The position numbers and the translations under genes are program-made. From Protonemura montana (taxonomy: Eukaryota; Arthropoda; Insecta; Plecoptera; Nemouridae), in NCBI GenBank assembly GCA_947568835.1, contig OX387609.1:562001-626000 (forward strand): DNA of 64,000 nt, written 5' to 3'. The notes beneath the pieces were generated by a model. The model made no database searches. It had not been told where the DNA came from and was given only the letters and a program-made list of their open reading frames with translations. Each line of letters begins with the position of its first letter. Position 1 is the stretch's first letter. Shown here piece after piece: positions 23,331 through 33,880 of the stretch.

Positions 23331-24069
23331 AGGCTCAACATTTGTTATTCTCTAAATCAATGGAATTATGCAAACATCAAGCAAGTGAATGTAGGCAACA
23401 AATACAAAGGAACATTTAGTTATTAGCACAAATTTAAATCAGAATGGAATGTTTTGTGATGTAGAGATACATTACCGTTAAGTCTGGCTTTATTTTCTTT
23501 GATGCCACATTAGTAACATCCCTCACTGCCCCCTCAACAAACCATGATGATATATTTCCACTTTGTATTGCATCTTGAAATATTGAAACCTACCTGTCAA
23601 GAGTCACTGCTGTAGGATGAGTTGAAGTTGACAGCTCAACTCTATGTCCTTCCAGACTTCACTGCAAGCTAGAATCAAACAAACACAAAGTCAGAAGATG
23701 GTTGCATTGGCCATGTGGCACTGATCTAATGAGGTCTGTGAATGAGGGGATGATGAGGCTGCTTTTCAGACTCTGAGTAAAAGTACAATGAATACAACAA
23801 AACTGGGAGCCGAGATAATCGCAGTGGTTATTTTTAGCACGCTATTTTTGCTATTTTTCCATAAAAGCGCAATGTTCTGAAAGTATTAGAACCAAAAAGT
23901 TATTTTATTTGAGCAGACATACTTCTAATTATAAGTAATACAATAGTTTTCTTGGATCTTGCATAGTATTTTCATGTTTGACGCGTTTCGCTGACCAATA
24001 AATTCCACTAAATTACTAAATTGTACCACCTGTAACAATAAATTAAATTTGACTTTCTCATTTTGCAAG
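23331..24069. other. Low-copy DNA; SINE 3' fragment, no supported gene
   Basis: AT-rich non-repetitive sequence. A possible minus-strand exon at about 23597-23675 (acceptor TTGATTCTAG, donor CAG/GTAGGT) has stops in the frames I checked, so at best it is untranslated. Positions 23709-23764 hold a minus-strand fragment of the 5S-SINE 3' module, listed separately. No other gene signal is visible. Confidence 0.6.
23709..23764 (-). repeat. Fragment of 5S-SINE 3' module
   Basis: On the minus strand this reads CTCATTCACAGACCTCATTA then GATCAGTGCCACATGGCC. It matches with few changes the end of the 3' module shared by the 5S-derived SINEs at 37140-37445, 42147-42412 and 62212-62530. It is a diverged, truncated copy without the promoter head. 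Confidence 0.7.
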
Positions 24070-24642
24070 CGATTCCAGCTCGATAAGAAGGGTTGTCCAA
24101 GTTATCTTCCATGTCCTCAAGCTGCCGCTTGCAGTTTCTTCAAATCTGCCTTGCCTTGCGCTCCTTGCTAATCTTTCGTAGACCAAAAACGAAACGTGTA
24201 TTCACATCATACCAAAAAAGCTTAACCAGCAGCTGCAATTACTCTTTTCTCTGATGAATCGAAGGCAAACTCAGCTTTACAACGTTCACAAAAAGTTTCA
24301 GTTTTGATGCAAGACTATTATGCACACTGGTCACTGTAGAGATGCACGATTTGTCGTGGCACTCGCGACAAGCAACGAAGCTCTGCAGAGCAACCGTCAA
24401 AAGTTCCATTTTGATAATTTCGTTACCACTGTCTGGACTATTCTCACTGATTTCTGAATCTTCAAAGTGTCCTTCCAACTTTTGTCTTGACGAACTTAAA
24501 AAAGGCGTTATTGAGCGCCTGGTACCAGGCGTATTTAACCCCACTTTTGCTTCTTTTCCACTACAACATCTTGAGGCTTAAAAACTGATTTTATCTGAAA
24601 GCTTTGCTTCCGCTTCTTCGTTAAACGTAAACAACAAGGCAT
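24070..24642 (-). pseudogene. Mutator-like transposase remnant, frameshifted and internally deleted
   Basis: A minus-strand ATG at 24642 opens a basic segment (KKRKQSFQIK), followed in another frame by the 24544-24239 reading. That reading contains VACRECHDKSC and SLASKLKLF. A one-base shift in a T run then continues it as CERCKAEFAFDSSEKRV, and a further shift as YDVNTRFVFGLRKI. The spaced cysteine pairs, the LASKLKL strand and the DVNTRFV..LRKI motif resemble, from memory, the Mutator-like transposase domain of animal MULE-type proteins. After a stop, NPSYRAGIA resembles the C-terminal tail of such proteins, which implies an internal deletion. At least three frame breaks make it non-functional. 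No terminal inverted repeats were found. The family assignment needs a profile search. Confidence 0.55.
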
Positions 24643-25545
24643 TATCAAATATGGCACAAACAAAACCATATAAAACGATCGAAGTAAACTGAAGTATACC
24701 ACCTCTGATACCACTCAAATCGGAACCAACATCTAATCAACATCTGTTCAACAAGGACAGCCGGTACAGACGAATGTTGGCGCAACTATTTAAATTTTGA
24801 TTCAGCCAAATTCAGCCTGATATTGAAAATGACAAAGCAGGATTGAAAAATAACAAAACTTGGTTACCATATTCAGAAAATTAATGCCATGCACGATATG
24901 CTATTGCAAATCGATCGATATAAAACAATCCTGTAATTGTAAGAATAATACTACATAACCGTAATTATATGTTTGAAAAGCTAAAACATCAAATGGAAAA
25001 ATAAAAAATTGAAAAAATTGTTTTTTGTACATTTCCTTGAGTCTGGGTCACCTGAAGAAGCTGTAAGAATCTGTGTTCCTTTCAACGGATCGAGATAACA
25101 TGTCAACTGGTCGCTTGTTCAGCCGACAGTTTTTTTTTTAAATTGACTAATTTTACTAAACTATCACAAAAGACTAGTAATTTAAACAAGTGTGACTTTT
25201 GTGATTTAGCTTTTAGATGAATACTTATTATGGATTACGTTAGAGGCGGTTATAGTTGATGCATGTTTTTACGAACTCATGCATTTGGCACAATTTATTG
25301 TAAAACTGATGAAGCCATCAAATGAACAGTATCAATGAAAAGCGTAGCTAACAACTGTATATAATTCTGAAGCAAAAATTAGGGAGTAACTATCAAGTAA
25401 ATGTGTATCACAATGTATCCTCGTGATTACTCTCATTTCACAACCACCTCCATGCAATCATAGATTGCATCCTTGTTGAGCCTGTACACCGGCCAAATTC
25501 CTGAACACAATGGTTAGCTACCCTGAACTTCATTAGCATAGGAAT
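24643..25545. other. Low-copy AT-rich DNA, no supported gene
   Basis: No coding signal or array is seen. At 24857-24874 the sequence AAAACTTGGTTACCATAT is, with one mismatch, the reverse complement of part of the 73-bp satellite unit (ATATGATAACCAAGTTTT). It is an isolated diverged relic of that unit outside the array. Confidence 0.6.
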
Positions 25546-26534
25546 CCACCCTTGCCCTTCTAGAACACCACCTTTATCATGAAGACCAGAGTGCAACATG
25601 TGATCTCTTGTCTTAACTGCAATAGCATATAAATCACCACTGTCAACAGCCACCCTTGACTTTCTAGAACACCACCTTTATCATGAAGACCAGAATGCAA
25701 CATGAGATCTCTTGTCTTAACTGCAATAGCATATAAATCACCACGGTCAACAGCCAACCTTGACTTTCTAGAACACCACCTTTATCATGAAGACCAGAGT
25801 GCAACATGAGATCTCTTGTCTTAACTGCAATAGCATATAAATCACCACGGTCAACAGCCACCCTTGACTTTCTAAAACACCACCTTTCTCATGAAGACCA
25901 GAGTGCAACATGAGATCTCTTGTCTTAACTGCAATAGCATATAAATCACCACGGTCAACAGCCACCCTTGACTTTCTAGAACACCACCTTTATCATAAAG
26001 ACCAGAGTGCAACATGAGATCTCTTGTCTTAACTGCAATAGCATATAAATCACCACGGTCAACAGCCACCCTTGACTTTCTAGAACACCACCTTTATCAT
26101 GAAGACCATCTAGTGCAACATGAGATCTCTTGTCTTAACTGCAATAGCATATAAATCACCACGGTCAACAGCCACCCTTGACTTTCTAGAACACCACCTT
26201 TATCATGAAGACCAGAGTGCAACATGAGATCTCTTGTCTTGACTGCAATAGCATATAAATCACCACGGTCAACAGCCACCCTTGACTTTCTAGAACACCT
26301 CCTTTATCATGAAGACCAGAGTGCAACATGTGATCTCTTGTCTTAACTGCAATAGCATATAAATCACCACGGTCAACAGCCACCCTTGACTTTCTAGAAC
26401 ACCACCTTTATCATGAAGACCAGAGTGCAACATGAGATCTCTTGTCTTAACTGCAATAGCATATAAATCACCACGGTCAACAGCCACCCTTGACTTTCTA
26501 GAACACCACCTTTATCATGAAGACCAGAGTGCAC
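25546..26534. repeat. 104-bp tandem array, about 9.5 copies
   Basis: The unit contains TTCTAGAACACCACCTTTAT, AGACCAGAGTGCAACATGAG and ATAAATCACCACGGTCAACA. Repeats are near identical; one unit near 26107 carries a 3-bp insertion (CTAGTG instead of GAGTG). On the minus strand each unit reads as GDLYAIAVKTRD then GLHDKGGVLESQGW. Because 104 is not a multiple of 3, the frame changes at each unit, so short overlapping ORFs of 65 codons appear. The leftmost unit reads on out of the array (25653-25438), ending in NHCVQEFGRCTGSTRMQS and a stop. The array may have amplified part of an old exon, but I do not recognise the protein. Confidence 0.93.
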
Positions 26535-26593
26535 TATGTGATTTCTTATTAACTTAAGAAGGGTGGTTTTCCAGATATCCGCATTCCAACATA

Positions 26594-26887
26594 TGTGTTC
26601 CCACCCTTGGTCGACTGCAGCCGAACACTTGCCAGTATATATAGTCCAGTTTTTGAAAGCAGTAGCAAGAGAGTAGCCAGTACTGAGCCAGTAAGAACAC
26701 CTCCACGTCAGTCGTCGTCAAAAAGTAACATCTTGTAAAATCACGTTTAGACTTGTAATTCTGATTGATAGAAATACACAGAAACTTATTCAATTTGCCA
26801 ATTTCCCAACAAGTCTAGTTTTTCAACTAAAGTCTGATTTCAAACTGAGCAAGTGCGACGCTGCAAGAATCCATTCCCCTGGTGAGT
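26594..26887 (+). promoter_or_regulatory. TATA-containing segment ending at a consensus splice donor
   Basis: A clean TATATATA box lies at 26636-26643. About 240 bp downstream CCATTCCCCTG is followed by GTGAGT (26882-26887), a consensus donor. There is no long reading frame between them, so it could be a promoter with a noncoding first exon. It could also be part of an LTR: the stretch 26594-26811 begins TGTG and ends CCCAACA. No second LTR, target duplication or primer-binding site was found, so both readings are tentative. Confidence 0.25.
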
Positions 26888-27880
26888 TACTTTATAATAA
26901 TATATACTTGTAAAATCTCATGCATAAACTTAAACTCAGTGATTGTTCGTAACCACTTTTATACCTCTTTTCAATTCTTTACCACTGTATCATTTACTAA
27001 ACTTGTCATCTGTTCCAATTTTTCATCACCTATGTTTCTAAATAAAATCCATTGATAAATTCCACGTAACGTTTGTAATTCAGTGTAAAAATCGGGATAC
27101 CGCCCGTCGAACCCTCGTATTGCTTTCCTCCGAACTTTCGGTTTTCATTGAAATATCAAAAGGGAAAACCCATGATACAAGGATCTAAAAAACAGCAGAA
27201 TTATCGTCTGTCGGGACTAAAGACTGTCTAGACTTTAGGTCTGGAAGGCCATGCAGATGTCACGCCATTGACGCAGGGAGTTCGCGGTCGACCGGGAAGC
27301 AGAGGTTATCAAGGCGTCGAGATAACTAAGAGAGAAGTGTGATTAACACATTTCACAACCACCGCTTTCCAACCGTTTGGTTAATATTGTCACTTTCATT
27401 TGTAAAATTCAATGAAAGTCTTCAAGTTGTTTACAAATTGGTAGCATCGAGTTTACAGGTAGACCCGAGAAACTCTATGGTGGTAAAGTTGTATCATTCC
27501 CAGGATTACAACATGTAGGAAAATATGGCTGATCTCACAACCATCTAGCAACATTACCCCAAGCTGTCACGTGCTCATGTTGCCACAATTTCTGCATCTG
27601 ATTGGCCATTATCATTGACAGTTTGGTCCCTGGAAATACTATGTATAGTAAAGTCACTATCACTTGTTCCTGAACCCAATGTTGTTACACTGATCTCATG
27701 ACCACAGTGTTAACTAGCACCAACGTAACACCTGCCTACCAGGATCCCTGCTCACTAACTTTTTCCAAAGCAATAGCCGCTGCACTGGCTGCGAAAGCCG
27801 CAATGTCACACAATAGGGAAATCTCATTTAGATTATTATTTAATTAATATCATTGTCTTCAAATACGCATTCAAAATAAA
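26888..27880. other. Low-copy DNA, no supported gene
   Basis: No long reading frame, array or recognisable element is visible in this stretch. Confidence 0.6.
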
Positions 27881-27972
27881 ATGATGGTCACCCATCCAAT
27901 ACCTGACCCAGCGCAGTGTTGCTTAACTTTCATCCCTCCAACCTCTCTCCTGAACAGAACTGGTCATGTGTC
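27881..27972 (-). repeat. Single 91-bp unit of the 5S-derived SINE
   Basis: On the minus strand this is one unit with the 5S-like core AAGTTAAGCAACACTGCGCT followed by GGATGGGTGACCATCAT. The linker ACCAGTTCTGTTCAGGAGAG also matches the arrays elsewhere. No 3' module follows, so it is an isolated or truncated copy. Confidence 0.85.
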
Positions 27973-28039
27973 ATATTTCAGGGAAAAGGTAACCGTGATA
28001 TATCGATAAACAGTCATTACATTGTGTACATGAAGAGCA

Positions 28040-29155
28040 CGCGAGACAGTCAGCAGATAGCCACTCTAGCGAGACAGTCAGCATATAGCCACTCTAGCGA
28101 GACAGTCAGCAGATAGCCACTCGAGCGAGACAGTCAGCAGATAGTCACTCTAGCGAGACAGTCAGCATATAGCCACTCTAGCGAGACAGTCAGCAGATAG
28201 CCACTCTAGCGAGACAGTCAGCAGATAGCCACTCTAGCGAGACAGTCAGCAGATAGCCACTCTAGCGAGACAGTCAGCAGATAGCCACTCTAGCGAGACA
28301 GTCAGCAGATAGCCACTCTAGCGAGACAGTCAGCAGATAGCCACTCTAGCGAGACAGTCAGCAGATAGCCACTCTAGCGAGACGGTCAGCAGATAGCCAC
28401 TCTAGCGAGACAGTCAGCAGATAGCCACTCTAGCGAGACAGTCAGCAGATAGCCACTCTAGCGAGACAGTCAGCAGATAGCCACTCTAGCGAGACAGTCA
28501 GCAGATAGCCACTCTAGCGAGACAGTCAGCAGATAGCCACTCTAGCGAGACAGTCAGCAGATAGCCACTCTAGCGAGACAGTCAGCAGATAGACACTCTA
28601 GCGAGACAGTCAGCAGATAGCCACTCTAGCGAGACAGTCAGCAGATAGCCACTCTAGCGAGACAGTCAGCAGATAGCCACTCTAGCGAGACAGTCAGCAG
28701 ATAGCCACTCTAGCGAGACAGTCAGCAGATAGCCCCTCTAGCGAGACAGTCAGCAGATAGCCACTCTAGCGAGACAGTCAGCAGATAGCCACTCTAGCGA
28801 GACAGTCAGCAGATAGCCACTCTAGCGAGACAGTCAGCAGATAGCCACTCTAGCGAGACAGTCAGCAGATAGCCACTCTAGCGAGACAGTCAGCAGATAG
28901 CCACTCTAGCGAGACAGTCAGCAGATAGCCACTCTAGCGAGACAGTCAGCAGAAAGCCACTCTAGCGAGACAGTCAGCAGATAGCCACTCTAGCGAGTCA
29001 GTCAGCAGATAGTCACTCTAGCGAGACAGTCAGCAGATAGTCACTCTAGCGAGACAGTCAGCAGATAGTCACTCTAGCGAGACAGTCAGCAGATAGCCAC
29101 TCTAGCGAGACAGTCAGCAGTTAGCCACTCTAGCGCGACAGTCAGCAGATAGATA
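28040..29155. repeat. 28-bp tandem satellite, about 40 copies
   Basis: The unit GACAGTCAGCAGATAGCC plus ACTCTAGCGA repeats with period 28 (starts at 28045, 28073 and so on). Variants such as AGTCACTC and CATATAGCC are scattered near the two ends, while the centre is almost homogeneous. It is not a CRISPR array: there are no spacers. Confidence 0.96.
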
Positions 29156-29163
29156 GAACACAC

Positions 29164-29484
29164 ATAGATAGAGCATAGGATCCAGCCAGCTGATCTCAAA
29201 TAACCTGAATAGAGCATAGGATCCAGTCAGCTGATCTCAAATAACTTGAATAGAGCATAGGATCCAGCCAGCTGATCTCAAATAACCTGGATAGAGCATA
29301 GGATCCAGCCAGCTGATCTCAAATAACCTGAATAGAGCATAGGATCCAGTCAGCTGATCTCAAATAACTTGAATAGAGCATAGGATCCAGCCAGCTGATC
29401 TCAAATATCCTGGATAGAGCATAGGATCTAGCCAGCTGATCTCAAATAACCTGAATAGAGCATAGGATCCAGTCAGCTGATCTC
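29164..29484. repeat. 41-bp tandem repeat, about 7.8 copies
   Basis: The unit contains AGAGCATAGGATCCAGCCAG followed by CTGATCTCAAATAACCTGA. Two variants (CCAGCCAG/ACCTG and CCAGTCAG/ACTTG) alternate in part. The last unit changes within GATCTC into the neighbouring 10/11-bp array. Confidence 0.93.
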
Positions 29485-31088
29485 GCCAAATCTCGTCTAA
29501 ATCTCGCCAAATCTCGCCTAATCTCGTCTAAATCTCGCGAAATCTCGCGAAATCTCGTCTAAATCTCGCCAAATCTCGTCTAAATCTCGCCAAATCTCGC
29601 CTAAATCTTGTCTAAATCTCGCCAAATCTCGCCAAATCTCGTCTAAATCTCGTCTAAATCTCGCCAAATCTCGCCAAATCTCGTCTAAATCTCGCCAAAT
29701 CTCGCCAAATCTCGTCTAAATCTCGCCAAATCTCGTCTAAATCTCGCCCAATCTCGCCAAATCTCGTCTAAATCTCGCCAAATCTCGTCTAAATCTCGCT
29801 AAATCTCGCCAAATCTCGCCAAATCTCGTCTAAATCTCGCCAAATCTCGTCTAATTCTCGCCAAATCCCGCCAAATCCCGCCAAATCTCTTCTACATCTC
29901 GTCTAAATATCGCCAAATCTCGTCTAAATCTCGTCAAATTTCGCCAAATCTCGCCAAATCTCACCAAATCTCGTCTAAATCTCGCCAAATCTTGCCAAAT
30001 CTCGCCAAATCTCGCCAAATCTCGTCGAAATCTCGCCAAATCTCGCCAAATCTCGTCGAAATCTCGTCTAAATCTCGCCAAATCTCGTCTAAATCTCGCC
30101 AAATCTCGCCAAATCTCGTCGAAATCTCGCCAAATCTCGCCAAATCTCGCCAAATCTCGCCAAATCTCGCCAAATCTCGTCTAAATCTGGTCTTAATCTC
30201 GCCAAATCTCGTCTTAATCTCGACAAATCTCGCCTAATCTCGTCTAAATCTAGCCAAATCTCGTCTTAATCTCGCCACATATCGCCAAATATCGTCTTAA
30301 TCTCGCCAAATCTCGCCAAATCTTACCGAATCTCGTCTAAATCTCGCCAAATCTCGCCAAATCTCGTCTAAATCTCGCCAAATCTTGCCAAATCTCGTCT
30401 AAATCTCGCCGAATCTCGTCTCAATCTCGTCAAATCTCGCCAAATCTCGCCAAATCTCACCAAATCTCGCCAAATCTCGTCTAAATCTCGCCAAATCTCG
30501 TCTAAATCTCACCAAATCTCACCAAATCTCGTCTAAATCTCGCCAAATCTCGCCAAATCTCGTCTGAAACTCGCCAAATCTTGTCTAAATCTCGCCAAAT
30601 CTCGTCTAAATCTCGCTCATCTCGCCAAATCTCGCCATCTCGTCTAAATCTCGCCAAATCTCGTCTATATCTTGCCAAATCTCGTCTAAATCTCGCAAAA
30701 TCTCGTCTAAATCTCGTCAAATCTCGCCAAATCTCGCCAAATCTCGCCAAATCTCGCCAAATCTCGTCTTAATCTCGCCAAATCTCACCATCTCGTCTAA
30801 ATCTCGCCAAATCTCGCCATAACTCGCCAAATCTCGCCAAATCTCGTCTAAATCTCGACAAATCTCGCCAAATCTCGCCAAATTTCGCCAAATCTCGTCT
30901 TAATCTCGCCAAATCTCGCCAAATCTCGCCAAATCTCGCCAAACCTCCTCTAAATCTCGCCAAATCTCCTCTAAATCTCGTCAAATCTCGTCTAAATCTC
31001 GCCAAATCTCGTCTTAATCTCGCCACATCTCGTCTTAATCTCGCCACATCTCGTCATATTCTCGTCTAATTCTCGTCTAATTCTCGTC
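29485..31088. repeat. 10/11-bp mixed satellite (CTCGCCAAAT / CTCGTCTAAAT)
   Basis: About 1.6 kb made of two related words, CTCGCCAAAT (10 bp) and CTCGTCTAAAT (11 bp), in irregular order with scattered substitutions (CTTGCC, CTCACC, CTTAAT). The mixture of lengths prevents any stable frame. The short ORFs here (for example minus 30153-29851, rich in RFGEIWRDLARFRRD) are repeat translations, not genes. Confidence 0.95.
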
Positions 31089-31236
31089 TACCGTTTTCCG
31101 GTCTTCCGGTCTTCCGGTCTCCCGGTCTTCCGGTCTTCCGGTCTTCCGGTCTTCCGGTCTTCCGGTCTTCCGGTCTTCCGGTCTTCTGGTCTTCCGGTCT
31201 TCCGGTCTTCCGGTCTTCCGGTCTTCGTCTTCGTCT

Positions 31237-31280
<44 letters not shown>
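31089..31280. repeat. 8-bp, 6-bp and 3-bp repeats in series (CTTCCGGT, CTTCGT, GTC)
   Basis: About 16 copies of CTTCCGGT (31095-31224) run without a break into three CTTCGT hexamers and then about 14 copies of GTC up to 31280. The junction TTCCGGTCTTCGTCTTCG is the same sequence that forms the spacers of the 21 kb hexamer satellite at the left of the window. Confidence 0.95.
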
Positions 31281-31281
<1 letters not shown>

Positions 31282-31303
31282 ACATTTGACTCATTTGACT
31301 GAC

Positions 31304-33272
31304 TTAACGTTCTGTCTCTACCTAGAACCTGCACACTCAACGGTTTAACATTAACGTTCTGTCTCTACCTAGAACCTGCACACTCAACGGTTTAACATTA
31401 ACGTTCTGTCTCTACCTAGAACCTGCACACTCAACGGTTTAACATTAACGTTCTGTCTCTACCTAGAACCTGCACACTCAACGGTTTAACATTAACGTTC
31501 TGTCTCTACCTAGAACCTGCACACTCAACGGTTTAACATTAACGTTCTGTCTCTACCTAGAACCAGCACACTCAACGGTTTAACATTAACGTTCTGTCTC
31601 TACCTAGAACCAGCACACTCAACGGTTTAACATTAACGTTCTGTCTCTACCTAGAACCAGCACACTCAACGGTTTAACATTAACGTTCTGTCTCTACCTA
31701 GAACCTGCACACTCAACGGTTTAACATTAACGTTCTGTCTCTACCTAGAACCTGCACACCCAACGGTTTAACATTAACGTTCTGTCTCTACCTAGAACCT
31801 GCACACTCAACGGTTTAACATTAACGTTCTGTCTCTACCTAGAACCTGCACACTCAACGGTTTAACATTAACGTTCTGTCTCTACCTAGAACCTGCACAC
31901 TCAACGGTTTAACATTAACGTTCTGTCTCTACCTAGAACCAGCACACTCAACGGTTTAACATTAACGTTCTGTCTCTACCTAGAACCAGCACACTCAACG
32001 GTTTAACATCAACGTTCTGTCTCTACCTAGAACCTGCACACTCAACGGTTTAACATTAACGTTCTGTCTCTACCTAGAACCAGCACACTCAACGGTTTAA
32101 CATTAACGTTCTGTCTCTACCTAGAACCTACACACTCAACGGTTTAACATTAACGTTCTGTCTCTGCCTAGAACCTGCACACTCAACGGTTTAACATTAA
32201 CGTTCTGTCTCTACCTAAAACCAGCACACTCAACGGTTTAACATTAACGTTCTGTCTCTACCTAGAACCTGCACACTCAACGGTTTAACATTAATGTTCT
32301 GTCTCTACCTAGAACCTGCACACTTAACGGTTTAACATTAACGTTCTGTCTCTACCAAGAACCTGCACACCCAACGGTTTAACATTAACGTTCTGTCTCT
32401 ACCTAGAGCCTGCACACTCAACGGTTTAACATTAATGTTCTGTCTCTACCTAGAACCTGCACACTCAAGGGTTTAACATTAACGTTCTGTCTCTACCTAG
32501 AACCTGCACACTCAACGGTTTAATATTAATTTTCTGTCTCTACCTAGAACCAGCACACTCAACGGTTTAACATTAACGTTCTGTCTCTACCTAGAACCTG
32601 CACACTCAACGATTTAACATTAACGTTCTGTCTCTACCTAGAACCTGCACACACAACGGTTTAATATTAATGGTCTGTCTCTACCTAGAACCTGCACACT
32701 CAACGGTTTAACATTAACGTTCTGTCTCTACCTAGAACTTGCACACACAACGGTTTAACCTTAAATGTTCTGTCTCTACCTAGAACCTGCACACTCAACG
32801 GTTTAACATTAACGTTCTGTCTCTACCTAGAACCTGCACACACAACGGTTTAACCTTAAATGTTCTGTCTCTACCTAGAACCAGCACACTCAACGGTTTA
32901 ACATTAACGTTCTGTCTCTACCTAGAACCTGCACACTCAACGGTTTAACATTAACGTTCTGTCTCTACCTAGAACCAGCACACACAACGGTTTAACATCA
33001 ACGTTCTGTCTCTACCTAGAACCTGCACACTCAACGGTTTAACATTAACGTTCTGTCTCTACCTAGAACCTGCACACTCAACGGTTTAACATTAACGTTC
33101 TGTCTCTACCTAGAACCTGCACACCCAACGGTTTAACATTAACGTTCTGTCTCTACCTAGAACCTGCACACTCAACGGTTTAACATTAACGTTCTGTCTC
33201 TACCTAGAACCTGCACACTCAACGGTTTAACATTAAGGTTCTGTCTCTACCTAGAACCTGCACACTCAACGG
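31304..33272. repeat. 47-bp tandem satellite, about 42 copies
   Basis: The unit contains AACGTTCTGTCTCTACCTAG, AACCTGCACACTCAACGG and TTTAACATT. Period 47 follows from AACGTTCTG at 31306 and 31353. A recurrent variant, CCAGCAC for CCTGCAC, is interspersed, as are CACACAC and CACACCC variants. Confidence 0.96.
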
Positions 33273-33880
33273 TCAAATTAACAAACATATGCGAGAAGTC
33301 TCGATTGTTTAGTGCGATGCTCATTACATTCAAACTATTGAACTCGCTACCCCGCTTTGCCCGGCACAGAATTTGAGCACTCTTCAAGAAAGTTTCATTG
33401 ACATGAGAAACGTTTGATCCTGAGCCCGTTAGTCACTTGTGTATTTTATAGTTTTTATTGAATTGTTGAGTAAAGTCATAGGCAACTTGATTCTAAATAT
33501 CGAGTGGCTAAACATTTCATCGCAGGCAGAAGCAGCCTGCGATGAAATAAATGAATTTGGTTAGGAAATAGAAAAATTGAAAAAATAAATAGCCAGTTGA
33601 ATGTATTGAAAATGTCTGGGTTGGCACTGCCTACCGTTGACTGCATGCCCCTGTGAACACCTCATCCTGGTGGCAGTGACAGGAAGCTTTCTTCAATAAG
33701 CCATCTTGACTTGAAGCGTAGTGCCCGTCGTATTGCGATTGGTCGAGAAGGTTGCGTTGAGGTTGGTCCATCTAGCAGGAGTCTGAGGAAGTTAAGATGC
33801 TGCGTTAGAGTCCGCGGCAAGATAATGTCAACCTCCCTTTAAAGCAAGACAAGTATCTGGTGTTCAGCTCATACTTTGTT
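33273..33880. other. Low-copy DNA, no supported gene
   Basis: No coding signal is seen. A 9-bp inverted pair GCAGGCTGC / CATCGCAGG-type sequence near 33520-33545 can fold into a short hairpin. Confidence 0.5.

Noticed and set aside
25438-26487. Series of 65-codon ORFs every 104 bp
   Set aside because: Each spans two out-of-frame repeat units; only the edge reading at 25653-25438 was kept as a curiosity.
26594-26811. Solo LTR
   Set aside because: TGTG...CCCAACA ends and a TATA box are suggestive, but no target duplication, second LTR, primer-binding site or internal coding region was found.
28040-29155. Regular 28-bp repeats suggestive of a CRISPR array
   Set aside because: The repeats are directly contiguous with no spacers, and the context is eukaryotic with no cas genes.
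29851-31047. Arg/Asp-rich ORFs on the minus strand and Ser/Lys-rich ones on plus
   Set aside because: They are translations of the 10/11-bp satellite with no fixed frame.
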